This document shows, piece after piece, positions 33,785-43,014 of a stretch of DNA of 64,000 bases. Under the pieces are notes generated by a model, which saw nothing but the letters and a program-made list of their open reading frames with translations, ran no database searches and was not told where the DNA came from. Source of the DNA: Streptomyces sp. NBC_00377 (GTDB taxonomy: Bacteria; Actinomycetota; Actinomycetes; Streptomycetales; Streptomycetaceae); NCBI RefSeq assembly GCF_036075115.1, contig NZ_CP107958.1, forward strand, positions 5,952,001 to 6,016,000, given 5' to 3'. Position numbers and translations under genes: made by a program. Positions within the stretch are counted from its first letter, which is position 1, and every line of letters starts with the position of its first letter.

Positions 33785-35317
33785 GTGAGCGAGCTCCCCC
33801 CGAACGGCAACCCAGACGACCTGCCCGCCCCCTTCGACCCCCTCGATCCCTTCGACGAGATCATCGCCGAGGAGACCGACCGCGACCCCGATCTCGCGGT
33901 CATCGAAGCCGGCAGCCGCACCCTGCGCACCCAGGGCGGCGCGCCGCAGGCCGATGTGCCCACGCGTCCCGAGGACCCCGAGGTCGACAAGGCCCTGCGC
34001 GAGGTCGAGGCGGAGCTGGCCACCCGCTGGGGCGAGACCAAGCTGGAGCCCTCGGTCAGCCGCATCGCCGCGCTGATGGACGTACTGGGGGACCCGCAGC
34101 GCTCGTACCCCTCGATCCACATCACCGGGACGAACGGCAAGACGTCCACCGCGCGCATGGTCGAGGCCCTTCTGAACGCCTTCGAGCTGCGCACCGGCCG
34201 CTACACGAGCCCGCACGTCCAGTCGGTCACCGAGCGCATCAGCCTGGACGGCGCGCCGATCTCCGCCGAGCGGTTCATCGAGACCTACCAGGACATCAAG
34301 CCGTACGTCGAGATGGTCGACGGCATGCAGGAGTACCGGCTGTCCTTCTTCGAGGTGCTCACCGGCATGGCGTACGCCGCCTTCTCGGACGCGCCCGTGG
34401 ACGTCGCCGTCGTGGAAGTGGGGATGGGCGGGGAGTGGGACGCCACCAACGTCATCGACGGTGACGTCGCCGTCGTCACCCCCATCGACCTCGACCACAC
34501 CGACCGGCTGGGGGAGACGACCGCCGAGATCGCCGCCGAGAAAAGCGGGATCATCAAGCAGGACGCCACCGTCATCCTGGCCCAGCAGCCCGTCGACGCG
34601 GCCCAGGTGCTGCTGAAGAAGGCCGTCGAGGTCGACGCGACCGTGGCCCGGGAGGGGCTGGAGTTCGGGGTCGTCGCCCGTCAGGTCGCCGTCGGCGGGC
34701 AGCTGGTCACCCTGCGCGGCCTGGGCGGCGAGTACCCCGAGGTGTACCTGCCCCTGCACGGCCCCTACCAGGCCCACAACGCGGCCGTGGCGCTCGCCGC
34801 CGTAGAGGCGTTCTTCGGCGTCGGCTCGCAGCGTCCCGAGCCGCTCGACACCGAAACGGTCCGCAAGGCGTTCGCGGCCGTCTCGTCGCCGGGCCGCCTC
34901 GAGGTCGTACGGCGCTCCCCGACCGTGGTCCTCGACGCCGCCCACAACCCGGCCGGCGCCCGCGCCACCGCCGAGGCCGTCGGTGAGGCATTCGACTTCA
35001 GCCGGCTGATCGGCGTGGTCGGGGCCAGCGGCGACAAGAACGTACGAGGGCTCCTGGAGGCCTTCGAGCCGATCTTCGCGGAGGTCGTCGTCACCCAGAA
35101 CTCCAGCCATCGCGCGATGGACGCCGACGAGCTGGCCGCGATCGCCGTCGAGGTGTTCGGCGACGACCGCGTCCAGGTCGAGCCGAGGCTGCCCGACGCT
35201 CTGGAGGCGGCGGTCACGCTCGCCGAGGAGGAGGGCGAGTTCGCGGGCGGCGCGGTGCTGGTCACCGGTTCCGTCATCACGGTCGGCGAGGCCCGGCTGC
35301 TCCTCGGGAAGGGCTGA
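33785..35317 (+). CDS. folC: bifunctional folylpolyglutamate/dihydrofolate synthase
   Basis: 510 residues, long for FolC because of a 70-residue acidic N-terminal extension (FDPLDPFDEIIAEETDRD). The Mur-ligase ATP loop GTNGKTST lies near residue 118, with the folate-binding GMGGEWDATN region and the C-terminal LDAAHNPAGA motif. It adds glutamate to folates. Starts at GTG 33785 and is followed after nine bases by the DUF4233 gene. Confidence 0.94.
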   Translation: MSELPPNGNPDDLPAPFDPLDPFDEIIAEETDRDPDLAVIEAGSRTLRTQGGAPQADVPTRPEDPEVDKALREVEAELATRWGETKLEPSVSRIAALMDVLGDPQRSYPSIHITGTNGKTSTARMVEALLNAFELRTGRYTSPHVQSVTERISLDGAPISAERFIETYQDIKPYVEMVDGMQEYRLSFFEVLTGMAYAAFSDAPVDVAVVEVGMGGEWDATNVIDGDVAVVTPIDLDHTDRLGETTAEIAAEKSGIIKQDATVILAQQPVDAAQVLLKKAVEVDATVAREGLEFGVVARQVAVGGQLVTLRGLGGEYPEVYLPLHGPYQAHNAAVALAAVEAFFGVGSQRPEPLDTETVRKAFAAVSSPGRLEVVRRSPTVVLDAAHNPAGARATAEAVGEAFDFSRLIGVVGASGDKNVRGLLEAFEPIFAEVVVTQNSSHRAMDADELAAIAVEVFGDDRVQVEPRLPDALEAAVTLAEEEGEFAGGAVLVTGSVITVGEARLLLGKG

Positions 35318-35326
35318 GGTTCCCCC

Positions 35327-35692
35327 ATGCGTACGCTCTGCTCCTCGACCCTGATCGGCGAGTTCTTCGTCATCGGCTTCGCCGGTCTGGTCGCCATGAA
35401 GGACGCCGATCTCTCCACGTCCACGGTCTGGACGGTGTGCGGCATCGCCATGCTCATCAGCGTCCTGCTGTGCGGCATGGTCACCCGGCCCGGGGGCGTC
35501 GCCCTCGGCTGGGCGCTCCAGATCGCGCTCGTCGCGTCCGGCTTCGTCGTCCCGATCATGTTCTTCCTGGGGGTGCTCTTCGCCGCCCTGTGGTGGGCGT
35601 CCGTGCACTTCGGGCGCAAGATCGACGAGGCGAAGGCGCGGTTCGCCGCCCAGGCCGCCGCGACCTCTCCGGATACCGCTGACGCTGCGTGA
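35327..35692 (+). CDS. DUF4233 membrane protein
   Basis: 121 residues with about three to four membrane segments (GEFFVIGFAGLVAMK, WTVCGIAMLISVLLCGM, ALQIALVASGFVVPIMFFLGVLFAALWW) and a basic cytosolic tail. DUF4233 proteins regularly lie between folC and ndk in actinobacteria; function unknown. Start ATG 35327 follows GAGG closely, translationally coupled to folC. Confidence 0.85.
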   Translation: MRTLCSSTLIGEFFVIGFAGLVAMKDADLSTSTVWTVCGIAMLISVLLCGMVTRPGGVALGWALQIALVASGFVVPIMFFLGVLFAALWWASVHFGRKIDEAKARFAAQAAATSPDTADAA

Positions 35693-35775
35693 CAGCTGTC
35701 CGGAAACGCCCTGTAACCTCATCCCACCGCACACACCGGCAGTAGAAACACTCCGGCCGTAGAAGGAGTCACCTC

Positions 35776-36189
35776 GTGAGCCAGCGCACCCTCGTCCTGC
35801 TCAAGCCCGACGCCGTCCGTCGTGGCCTGACCGGCGAGATCCTCAGCCGCATCGAGCGCAAGGCCGGCTGGCAGATCACCGCGCTGGAACTGCGGACCCT
35901 GGACCAGGACACGCTGGAGCAGCACTACGGCGAGCACAAGGGCAAGCCCTTCTACGAACCGCTGGTGGAGTTCATGGCCTCCGGCCCGGTCGTCGCGCTG
36001 ATCGTCGAGGGTGAGCGGGTCATCGAGGGTGTGCGCGCGCTCGCCGGTCCGACCGACCCGATCGCCGCCGCCCCCGGTTCCATCCGCGGCGACTTCGGTG
36101 TGATCGTGCGCGAGAACCTGATCCACGCCTCCGACTCCGAGGAGTCCGCGGAGCGCGAGGTGAAGATCTTCTTCCCCGGCCGAGCCTGA
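35776..36189 (+). CDS. ndk: nucleoside diphosphate kinase
   Basis: 137 residues. Balances nucleoside triphosphate pools by phosphate transfer through His117 in ENLIHASDS; RTLVLLKPDAVRRGLTGEI is the canonical opening. GTG 35776 with AAGGAG upstream. Complete, with all conserved residues. Confidence 0.97.
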   Translation: MSQRTLVLLKPDAVRRGLTGEILSRIERKAGWQITALELRTLDQDTLEQHYGEHKGKPFYEPLVEFMASGPVVALIVEGERVIEGVRALAGPTDPIAAAPGSIRGDFGVIVRENLIHASDSEESAEREVKIFFPGRA

Positions 36190-36421
36190 TTCCACGGCGG
36201 GCCCACGCGGCTGAAACGGGCGATCGAGGGAACGTGAGCCCCCGAACGCCCGTCTCCAGAAGCGAACCCACACAGCATCTGCAAACAATGGCGGAGACCG
36301 CTCCGCCGTGTCCGTGCAGGCGCGTTTACGATGGAAGCCTTCACGTCACAGCACCCACCTCGCCGACCTGATAAGCCCTCAAAGCTCATGGAAGGCCAGT
36401 CGAATCCTGATGGGGAACTCA

Positions 36422-37441
36422 ATGTCGTTCATCGGCCGTGACATGGCTGTCGACCTCGGGACCGCCAACACGCTGGTGTACGTCAGGGGTCGCGGGATCG
36501 TACTCAACGAGCCGTCCGTCGTCGCGATCAACACCAACACCGGTGGCATCCTCGCGGTCGGCGCCGAAGCCAAGAAGATGATCGGGCGCACGCCCGGCAA
36601 CATCGTTGCCGTGCGTCCGCTGAAGGACGGCGTGATCGCCGACTTCGAGATCACCGAGCGGATGCTCCGTTACTTCATCCTGAAGATCCACAAGCGGCGG
36701 TATCTGGCTCGTCCGCGGGTCGTCGTCTGTGTGCCCTCGGGCATCACGGGCGTCGAGCGCCGCGCCGTCATCGAGGCGTCGACCCAGGCCGGCGCCCGTC
36801 AGGTGCACATCATCGAGGAGCCCATGGCCGCGGCCATCGGTTCCGGCCTGCCGGTCCACGAGGCCACGGGCAACATGGTGGTGGACATCGGCGGCGGCAC
36901 CACGGAGGTCGCGGTCATCTCGCTCGGCGGCATCGTCACCGCCCAGTCCATCCGCGTCGCGGGTGACGAGCTGGACAGCTCGATCATCCAGCACATCAAG
37001 AAGGAGTACTCCCTTCTCCTCGGTGAGCGGACGGCTGAGCAGATCAAGATCACGATCGGTTCCGCATACGACCTCGACGACGACCAGCACACCGAAATCC
37101 GTGGCCGCGACCTCGTCTCCGGGCTGCCCAAGACCGTCGTCATCTCGGCCGCCGAGGTGCGCAAGGCGATCGAGGAACCGGTCAACGCGATCGTCGACGC
37201 CGTGAAGACCACCCTCGACAAGTGTCCGCCGGAGCTGTCCGGCGACATCATGGACCGCGGAATCGTCCTGACCGGCGGCGGAGCCCTGCTGCGCGGTCTG
37301 GACGAACGGCTGCGCCGGGAGACCGGCATGCCCATCCACATCGCCGAGGACCCGCTGGACAGCGTGGCGCTCGGATCCGGGAAGTGCGTGGAGGAGTTCG
37401 AGGCGCTCCAGCAGGTCCTGGACGCGGCGCCCCGCAGATGA
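36422..37441 (+). CDS. mreB: rod shape-determining protein MreB
   Basis: 339 residues from ATG 36422 (GGGGAA six bases upstream); ATG 36410 would give 343 residues and is commonly annotated. Bacterial actin: phosphate-1 loop DLGTANTLVYV, phosphate-2 DIGGGTTEVAVISLGG, adenosine loop LTGGGALLRGLDERL. In streptomycetes MreB acts mainly in spore-wall assembly, with MreC, MreD, PBP2 and RodA encoded next. Confidence 0.96.
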   Translation: MSFIGRDMAVDLGTANTLVYVRGRGIVLNEPSVVAINTNTGGILAVGAEAKKMIGRTPGNIVAVRPLKDGVIADFEITERMLRYFILKIHKRRYLARPRVVVCVPSGITGVERRAVIEASTQAGARQVHIIEEPMAAAIGSGLPVHEATGNMVVDIGGGTTEVAVISLGGIVTAQSIRVAGDELDSSIIQHIKKEYSLLLGERTAEQIKITIGSAYDLDDDQHTEIRGRDLVSGLPKTVVISAAEVRKAIEEPVNAIVDAVKTTLDKCPPELSGDIMDRGIVLTGGGALLRGLDERLRRETGMPIHIAEDPLDSVALGSGKCVEEFEALQQVLDAAPRR

Positions 37442-37700
37442 CGTAACGCTTCGATTCCGCCGTACGGGATGATCTCCTCTCGCGCGGCGGATCGTTGGCA
37501 TTCAGGCATAAGCTCCCACAAAGCGCCCTTGGTCATCCTGGCCCGGGGCTACCCCAATTCCCGACCCGCTCCGCGACACCCGTCACCCGCATCCGGACCC
37601 ACCGGCTTTCCGAACCCGCCTTCTGACACCAGTCTTCTGACACCCGCTCACTGATTCCTGTTCTTGGTTTTTTTCTCGAGGAAGGGCACGGCCGCCGCAC

Positions 37701-38639
37701 GTGAGGGACACACGAGAGAGCCGGCTGCTCCTGGTGCTGCTGATCGCCGTAGCGTTCGCGCTGATCACGGTGGACATCCGGGGCGGGGAGGACTCCCCGG
37801 TCGACGGCGCCCGGCAGGCCGCGGCCGCCGCCTTCGGACCGATCGAGAACGGCGTGGCGTCGGCGGTGGATCCCGTCGGCAACGCCGTCTCCGCGGTCCG
37901 TGACTCCGGTGAGCGCCATGACCGGCTCACCGCACTGGAGAAGGAGAACGCGGCTCTCAAGGCGAAGCTCGGCAGCGACGACCGCAACCGCAGCCGGCTG
38001 ACGCAGCTCGACAAGATGCTGAAGATCGCCGGCACCGGCCAGTACGGCATCAAGGGCGCGGAGGTCATCGCGATAGGAGCGGCCCAGGGCTTCTCCTGGA
38101 CCATCACCATCGACGTCGGCGCGAACGACGGCGTCAAGCGCGACATGACGGTCCTGAACGGGGAGGGGCTGGTCGGCAGGGTCACCACCCTCGGCCCCCA
38201 CACCGCGACCGTGCTGCTGGCCAACGACCCCGACTTCACCGTCGGCACCAGGATGGAGGCGTCCGACGAGCTCGGCTTCGCCTCCGGACAGGGCGACCGG
38301 CCGCTGCGCGTCGAACTCCTCAACGGCAAGGCCGACGTGAAGAAGGGCGACCGGCTGGTCACCTTCGGATCGCAGGCCGACAAGCCCTTCGTGCCCGGCG
38401 TCCCGGTCGGCGTCGTCTCCCGCGTCGACCCCTCGGGCGGCGACCTCACCCGCACCCTCTACGTCACCCCGTACGTCAGCTTCACCAAGCTCGACATCGT
38501 GGGCGTGGTCGTCGAGGCCCCGAAGAAGGACCCGCGCGACACCGTGCTCCCCTCGAAGCCCAAACCGGTCCCCACGCCGACGGTGACCGTCACGGTCACT
38601 CCGAACGCGAACGCACCCGTAGACGGCCAGCAGCAGTAG
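37701..38639 (+). CDS. mreC: cell shape protein MreC
   Basis: 312 residues. One N-terminal membrane helix (LLLVLLIAVAFALITV), a coiled coil (DRLTALEKENAALKAKL), and the beta-rich MreC core with GEGLVGRVTTLGPHTATVLL. The C-terminus is a Pro/Thr/Val tail. It scaffolds PBP2 outside the membrane. GTG 37701 has GAGGAAGG but 16 bases away, a long spacing. The 259-base gap from mreB includes a CTTCTGACACC duplication at about 37620-37645 and a T run. Confidence 0.93.
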   Translation: MRDTRESRLLLVLLIAVAFALITVDIRGGEDSPVDGARQAAAAAFGPIENGVASAVDPVGNAVSAVRDSGERHDRLTALEKENAALKAKLGSDDRNRSRLTQLDKMLKIAGTGQYGIKGAEVIAIGAAQGFSWTITIDVGANDGVKRDMTVLNGEGLVGRVTTLGPHTATVLLANDPDFTVGTRMEASDELGFASGQGDRPLRVELLNGKADVKKGDRLVTFGSQADKPFVPGVPVGVVSRVDPSGGDLTRTLYVTPYVSFTKLDIVGVVVEAPKKDPRDTVLPSKPKPVPTPTVTVTVTPNANAPVDGQQQ

Positions 38640-38654
38640 GAGCTGACAACCCCC

Positions 38655-39326
38655 ATGCGCGTCAACCGGATCCTGCTCTCCGTCCCGCTGATCGTGGTCG
38701 CCCTGGTCATCCAGGTGAGCGTCCTCGCCCGCCTGCACCTGCCCGGCGCCGTCCCCGATCTGCTTCTGCTCACCGTCCTGGGCCTGGCCATGGTCTACGG
38801 CCATGTCGGCGGCGCCCTCATCGGCTTCGGCGCCGGTCTGCTCGCCGACCTCGCGCCGCCCGCCGACCACGCCGCCGGGCGCTACGCCCTCGTGCTGTGC
38901 GTGATCGGCTACCTCGCCGGACTGATCAAGCCCGAGAGCGGACAGATCAAGTCGGCCACCGGCCCGATGGTCGTGGTCGTCGGCGCCGCCATCGGCTCCA
39001 CCCTGCTGTACGCCGGGGTGGGCGCCCTCGTCGGCGACACCGCGGCCCGCCATGTCGGCCTCACGGGGCTGCTGTTCACGGCCGCCCTGTACGACCTGCT
39101 GCTGGCCCCGTTCATCGTCCCCGCGATCATGTTCCTGGCACGACGCGCCGACAACGACCCCCTCGCGGATACCAACTCCGCGGCCAAGAGCCCGGACATC
39201 TCGTCCGGCTGGCTCTCCTCGGGGACCGGGCTGAGGATCGGCGGGCAGCGCGGCGGGCTCAAGCTGAAGGCCGCCAAGTCACGGGCGACCCGGGCGGGGC
39301 GCATCAAGGGGGTCAAGCGGCTGTGA
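38655..39326 (+). CDS. mreD: cell shape protein MreD
   Basis: 223 residues with five or six membrane helices (LLSVPLIVVALVIQVSVLA, DLLLLTVLGLAMVYG and others) and a basic cytosolic C-terminal tail of about 55 residues (KLKAAKSRATRAGRIKGVK). It links the elongation complex in the membrane. Fifteen bases after mreC. Confidence 0.93.
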   Translation: MRVNRILLSVPLIVVALVIQVSVLARLHLPGAVPDLLLLTVLGLAMVYGHVGGALIGFGAGLLADLAPPADHAAGRYALVLCVIGYLAGLIKPESGQIKSATGPMVVVVGAAIGSTLLYAGVGALVGDTAARHVGLTGLLFTAALYDLLLAPFIVPAIMFLARRADNDPLADTNSAAKSPDISSGWLSSGTGLRIGGQRGGLKLKAAKSRATRAGRIKGVKRL

Positions 39327-39468
39327 GCGCGGGTGCCCGGGCGCGCAGCGCGCCTATGGATGAATCACTCGAACGGGGAAGCCGCGGCGGAACGAGGCCT
39401 CACAGGCTGATCGTTCATCATTCGTTCGCGCACACACGTCCGCGCACCGAGAGGGGGAGCGAGCCGAA

Positions 39469-41718
39469 GTGACCAACATTCCCGAGACCGGTCGGACACC
39501 ACGGGTCCAGATCAGGCTCGTCGTGATCCAGATCCTCGTCCTCTCCCTGCTCGGCACGCTCGGCGGCCGCCTGTGGTACCTCCAGATCCGGGAGGGTGCG
39601 GCATACGCCAAGGAAGCCTCCGGCAACCACGTCCAGCAGGTCGTGGAGCCCGCGGTGCGCGGCTCCATCCTGGACGCGCGCGGGGTGCCCCTCGCCGACA
39701 ACGAGACACGGCTCGTGGTCTCCGCCTCCCGCACCGACCTGCTGAAGCAGAAGGACGACGGCAAGGCGGTCCTGGCCAAGCTCGCGGGCGTCCTCGGCAT
39801 GAAGCCCGACGAGGTCGCGCAGAAGGTCCGGCTGTGCGACGCGAAGACCCCGCAGCCCTGCTGGAACGGCTCGCCCTACCAGCCGATCCCCATCACCGAC
39901 GAGGCCACCGCCAAGCAGGCCCTCCAGATCCGTGAACGCGCCGAGGACTTCCCCGGCATCACCGCCGAACCCGAGGCCGTACGCCGTTACGCGGCCCCCG
40001 GCAACGCCAACACCGCCCAGGTCCTCGGCTACCTCTCCCCGGTCACGGACGAGGAACTCACCAAGGCCCAGGACACCGACTCGCCCTACCTGCGCTCCGA
40101 CCAGGTGGGCCGCAGCGGCCTGGAGCGCCAGTACGACAAGGAGCTGCGCGGCAAGGCCGGCGTCACCCGCTACGAGGTCGACAACCTCGGCCGTGTCATC
40201 GGCGAGGCCGAGGCGGACGCGGCCCGGCCCGGCTCCAATCTCGTCACCAGCATCGACGCCCGCGTCCAGCGGGTCGCCGAGTACGAGCTGAACAACGCGA
40301 TGAAGATCGCCCGCCAGCAGTTCGACAAGATCACCGGTGAGAACTACAAGGCCGACTCCGGAGCGGTCGTGGTGATGGAGGCCAAGACCGGCCGGGTGGT
40401 CGCCATGGCGTCCGCCCCGGCCTACGACCCCAATGTCTGGGTCGGCGGCATCTCCGCCAAGGACTACACGAAGCTCACCGGCAAGAACTCCGACTACCCG
40501 CTGCTCAACCGGGCCATACAGGGTCAGTCCGCGCCGGGCTCCACCTTCAAGGTGGTCTCCACGGCGGCCGCGGTCGAGGCGGGCTACGAGTGGGACGGCG
40601 GCTACCCGTGCACCAGCTCGTACTCGGTGGGCGGCCAGGTCTTCAAGAACTTCGAGGGGGAGAGTTTCGGCCCCATCTCGCTCGGCCGGGCCCTCGAGGT
40701 CTCCTGCGACACCGTCTTCTACGGCCTCGCGGACCGGGAGTGGAAGAAGGACGGCGGCATCAACCCGAAGAAGGGTGAGCCCAAGGACTACTTCTACAAG
40801 GCCGCGCACCAGTTCGGCCTCGGCAAGGAGACCGGCATCGACCTCCCCAACGAGGTCACCGGCCGGGTTCCGGACCGCCAGTGGAAGGAGTCCTACTGGA
40901 AGGCCAACAAGGACTCCTGGTGCAAGTACGGCAAGAAGGACGGCAGTTACGTCGAGAAGATCGCGTACGAGAACTGCCTCGAGGGCAACAAGATGCGCGA
41001 GGGCGACTCGATCAACTACTCCATCGGACAGGGCGACACACTCGTCACCCCGGTCCAGGAGGCGGTGATCTACGGGGCGCTCGCCAACGGCGGCACGATG
41101 TACTCCCCGACCATCGGAAAGGCGATCGTCAGCGCCGACGGCAAGACCGTCAAGGAGATCAAGCCCAGGGTCCAGGGCAAGCTGCCGGTCGACCAGGCGA
41201 CGATCAAGGGCATGGACACCGCCCTCGAAGGCGTGGTCACCCGCGGTACCGCCGCATGGAAGTTCGGCGGCTGGCCCCAGGAAGAGATCCCGCTGCACGC
41301 CAAGACCGGTACCGCGGAGGTCTACGGCAAGCAGACGACGTCCTGGCTCGCCACGTACAGCAAGGACTACACGGTCATCATGACGATCGCCCAGGCCGGT
41401 ACCGGCTCGGGCGCCTCCGGTGAGGCCGTGCGGCACATCTACAACGCGATGTACGGCGTCTCCGACGACGGCACGATCGACAAGAAGAACGCCCTGCTGC
41501 CCACCCCGCAAGCCGGCCTGCCCAAGGTCCAGGCGGACGGCACGATCAAGTCCCCCAAGGTCTCCAAGGACCCGGCGAAGGAGCAGCGCGCCAGCCAGGA
41601 GACCGCGCCGGAGCCCGACGGCACTCAGCCGGCGGCCACCGCGCAGCAGAACACCAGCACCAACCGCGACACCCGCAGGCGACGGCGGAAGAGGGGAAGC
41701 CGGAGGATGTGCACATGA
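39469..41718 (+). CDS. mrdA: class B penicillin-binding protein 2 (transpeptidase)
   Basis: 749 residues. Short cytosolic tail, membrane helix (VVIQILVLSLLGTLGG), dimerisation domain, transpeptidase domain with Ser358-x-x-Lys361 in SAPGSTFK, SCD (412-414) and KTG at 612-614. Cross-links peptidoglycan during elongation or sporulation with the SEDS partner encoded next. The tail after about 700 is Pro/Thr/Gln-rich and ends in a basic stretch. GTG 39469; its stop overlaps the rodA start as ATGA. Confidence 0.95.
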   Translation: MTNIPETGRTPRVQIRLVVIQILVLSLLGTLGGRLWYLQIREGAAYAKEASGNHVQQVVEPAVRGSILDARGVPLADNETRLVVSASRTDLLKQKDDGKAVLAKLAGVLGMKPDEVAQKVRLCDAKTPQPCWNGSPYQPIPITDEATAKQALQIRERAEDFPGITAEPEAVRRYAAPGNANTAQVLGYLSPVTDEELTKAQDTDSPYLRSDQVGRSGLERQYDKELRGKAGVTRYEVDNLGRVIGEAEADAARPGSNLVTSIDARVQRVAEYELNNAMKIARQQFDKITGENYKADSGAVVVMEAKTGRVVAMASAPAYDPNVWVGGISAKDYTKLTGKNSDYPLLNRAIQGQSAPGSTFKVVSTAAAVEAGYEWDGGYPCTSSYSVGGQVFKNFEGESFGPISLGRALEVSCDTVFYGLADREWKKDGGINPKKGEPKDYFYKAAHQFGLGKETGIDLPNEVTGRVPDRQWKESYWKANKDSWCKYGKKDGSYVEKIAYENCLEGNKMREGDSINYSIGQGDTLVTPVQEAVIYGALANGGTMYSPTIGKAIVSADGKTVKEIKPRVQGKLPVDQATIKGMDTALEGVVTRGTAAWKFGGWPQEEIPLHAKTGTAEVYGKQTTSWLATYSKDYTVIMTIAQAGTGSGASGEAVRHIYNAMYGVSDDGTIDKKNALLPTPQAGLPKVQADGTIKSPKVSKDPAKEQRASQETAPEPDGTQPAATAQQNTSTNRDTRRRRRKRGSRRMCT

Positions 41719-42914
41719 CCGGCGCGAACGGTTTCTCCGTCTCGGGATACGGGCCCGAGCGGGCCGGCTGGACCCGGGTCTTCGCCCGTGACTCGCTGGC
41801 CCGGCGACTGGACTGGCCGATCCTGATGTCGGCGATCGCCCTGTCGCTGATCGGCTCGGTCCTGGTCTTCTCGGCGACCCGCAACCGCACCGAGATCAAC
41901 CAGGGCGACCCGTACTACTTCCTCATCCGTCACCTCATGAACACCGGCATCGGGATCTGCCTGATGATCGGCACGGTCTGGCTCGGCCACCGCGCCCTGC
42001 GCAACGCGGTACCGGTGCTCTACGGACTCTCGCTCATGGGGATCCTGGCCGTACTCACCCCGCTGGGCTCGACGGTCAACGGCGCCCACTCCTGGATCGT
42101 GATCGGCGGAGGCTTCTCGCTCCAGCCCTCGGAGTTCGTGAAGATCACGATCATCCTGGGCATGGCGATGCTGCTCGCGGCCCGGGTCGATGCGGGCGAC
42201 AAGCTCCACCCCGACCACCGCACGGTGCTCCAGGCACTCGGGCTCGCCGCCGTTCCCATGCTGATCGTGATGCTGATGCCCGACCTCGGGTCCGTCATGG
42301 TCATGGTGATGATCGTGCTGGGCGTGCTGCTGGCCTCCGGCGCCTCGAACCGCTGGGTGTTCGGACTGCTCGGCGCGGGCGCGGCCGGCGCCATCGCCGT
42401 CTGGCAGCTGCACATCCTGGACGACTACCAGATCGCCCGCTTCGCCGCCTTCGCCAACCCCAGCCTCGACCCGGCCGGCGTCGGCTACAACACCAACCAG
42501 GCGCGGATCGCGATCGGCTCCGGCGGTCTCACCGGCGCCGGGCTCTTCCACGGCTCACAGACCACGGGCCAGTTCGTCCCCGAACAGCAGACGGACTTCG
42601 TCTTCACCGTCGCCGGTGAGGAGCTGGGCTTCATGGGCGCGGGCCTGATCATCGTCCTGCTCGGCGTCGTCCTCTGGCGCGCCTGCCGCATAGCGCGTGA
42701 GACGACCGAGCTGTACGGCACGATCGTCGCCGCGGGCATCGTGGCCTGGTTCGCCTTCCAGTCCTTCGAGAACATCGGGATGACCCTGGGGATCATGCCG
42801 GTGACAGGTCTGCCCCTGCCGTTCGTCTCCTACGGCGGCACGTCGATGTTCGCGGTCTGGGTCGCGGTGGGGCTGCTCCAGTCCATCCGGGTGCAACGGC
42901 CCATGTCGGCGTAG
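41715..42914 (+). CDS. rodA: SEDS-family peptidoglycan glycosyltransferase RodA (Sfr)
   Basis: 399 residues, about ten membrane helices. SEDS signatures LQPSEFVKITIILGMA and FVSYGGTSMFAVWVAVGLL are clear, with the catalytic-Asp region near PDLGSVMVM. It polymerises lipid II alongside PBP2. ATG 41715 overlaps the PBP2 stop; ATG 41709 is two codons upstream. Last gene of the mre cluster. Confidence 0.95.
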   Translation: MTGANGFSVSGYGPERAGWTRVFARDSLARRLDWPILMSAIALSLIGSVLVFSATRNRTEINQGDPYYFLIRHLMNTGIGICLMIGTVWLGHRALRNAVPVLYGLSLMGILAVLTPLGSTVNGAHSWIVIGGGFSLQPSEFVKITIILGMAMLLAARVDAGDKLHPDHRTVLQALGLAAVPMLIVMLMPDLGSVMVMVMIVLGVLLASGASNRWVFGLLGAGAAGAIAVWQLHILDDYQIARFAAFANPSLDPAGVGYNTNQARIAIGSGGLTGAGLFHGSQTTGQFVPEQQTDFVFTVAGEELGFMGAGLIIVLLGVVLWRACRIARETTELYGTIVAAGIVAWFAFQSFENIGMTLGIMPVTGLPLPFVSYGGTSMFAVWVAVGLLQSIRVQRPMSA

Positions 42915-43002
42915 CGGCGCGGACAGGCCCTGGACCTTCTGTTTTCGCCCGGCGGCCGCGATTCGGATCCTTCGCGCACTGCCCTTCGGACCCGACTCGG
43001 AC

Positions 43003-43008
43003 TAGGTT
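43003..43008 (+). promoter_or_regulatory. -10 box of a leaderless promoter (CYTH-CHAD gene)
   Basis: TAGGTT ends six bases before ATG 43015 and no ribosome site is present, the same geometry as for valS and folC. Confidence 0.5.
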
Positions 43009-43014
43009 CGATTC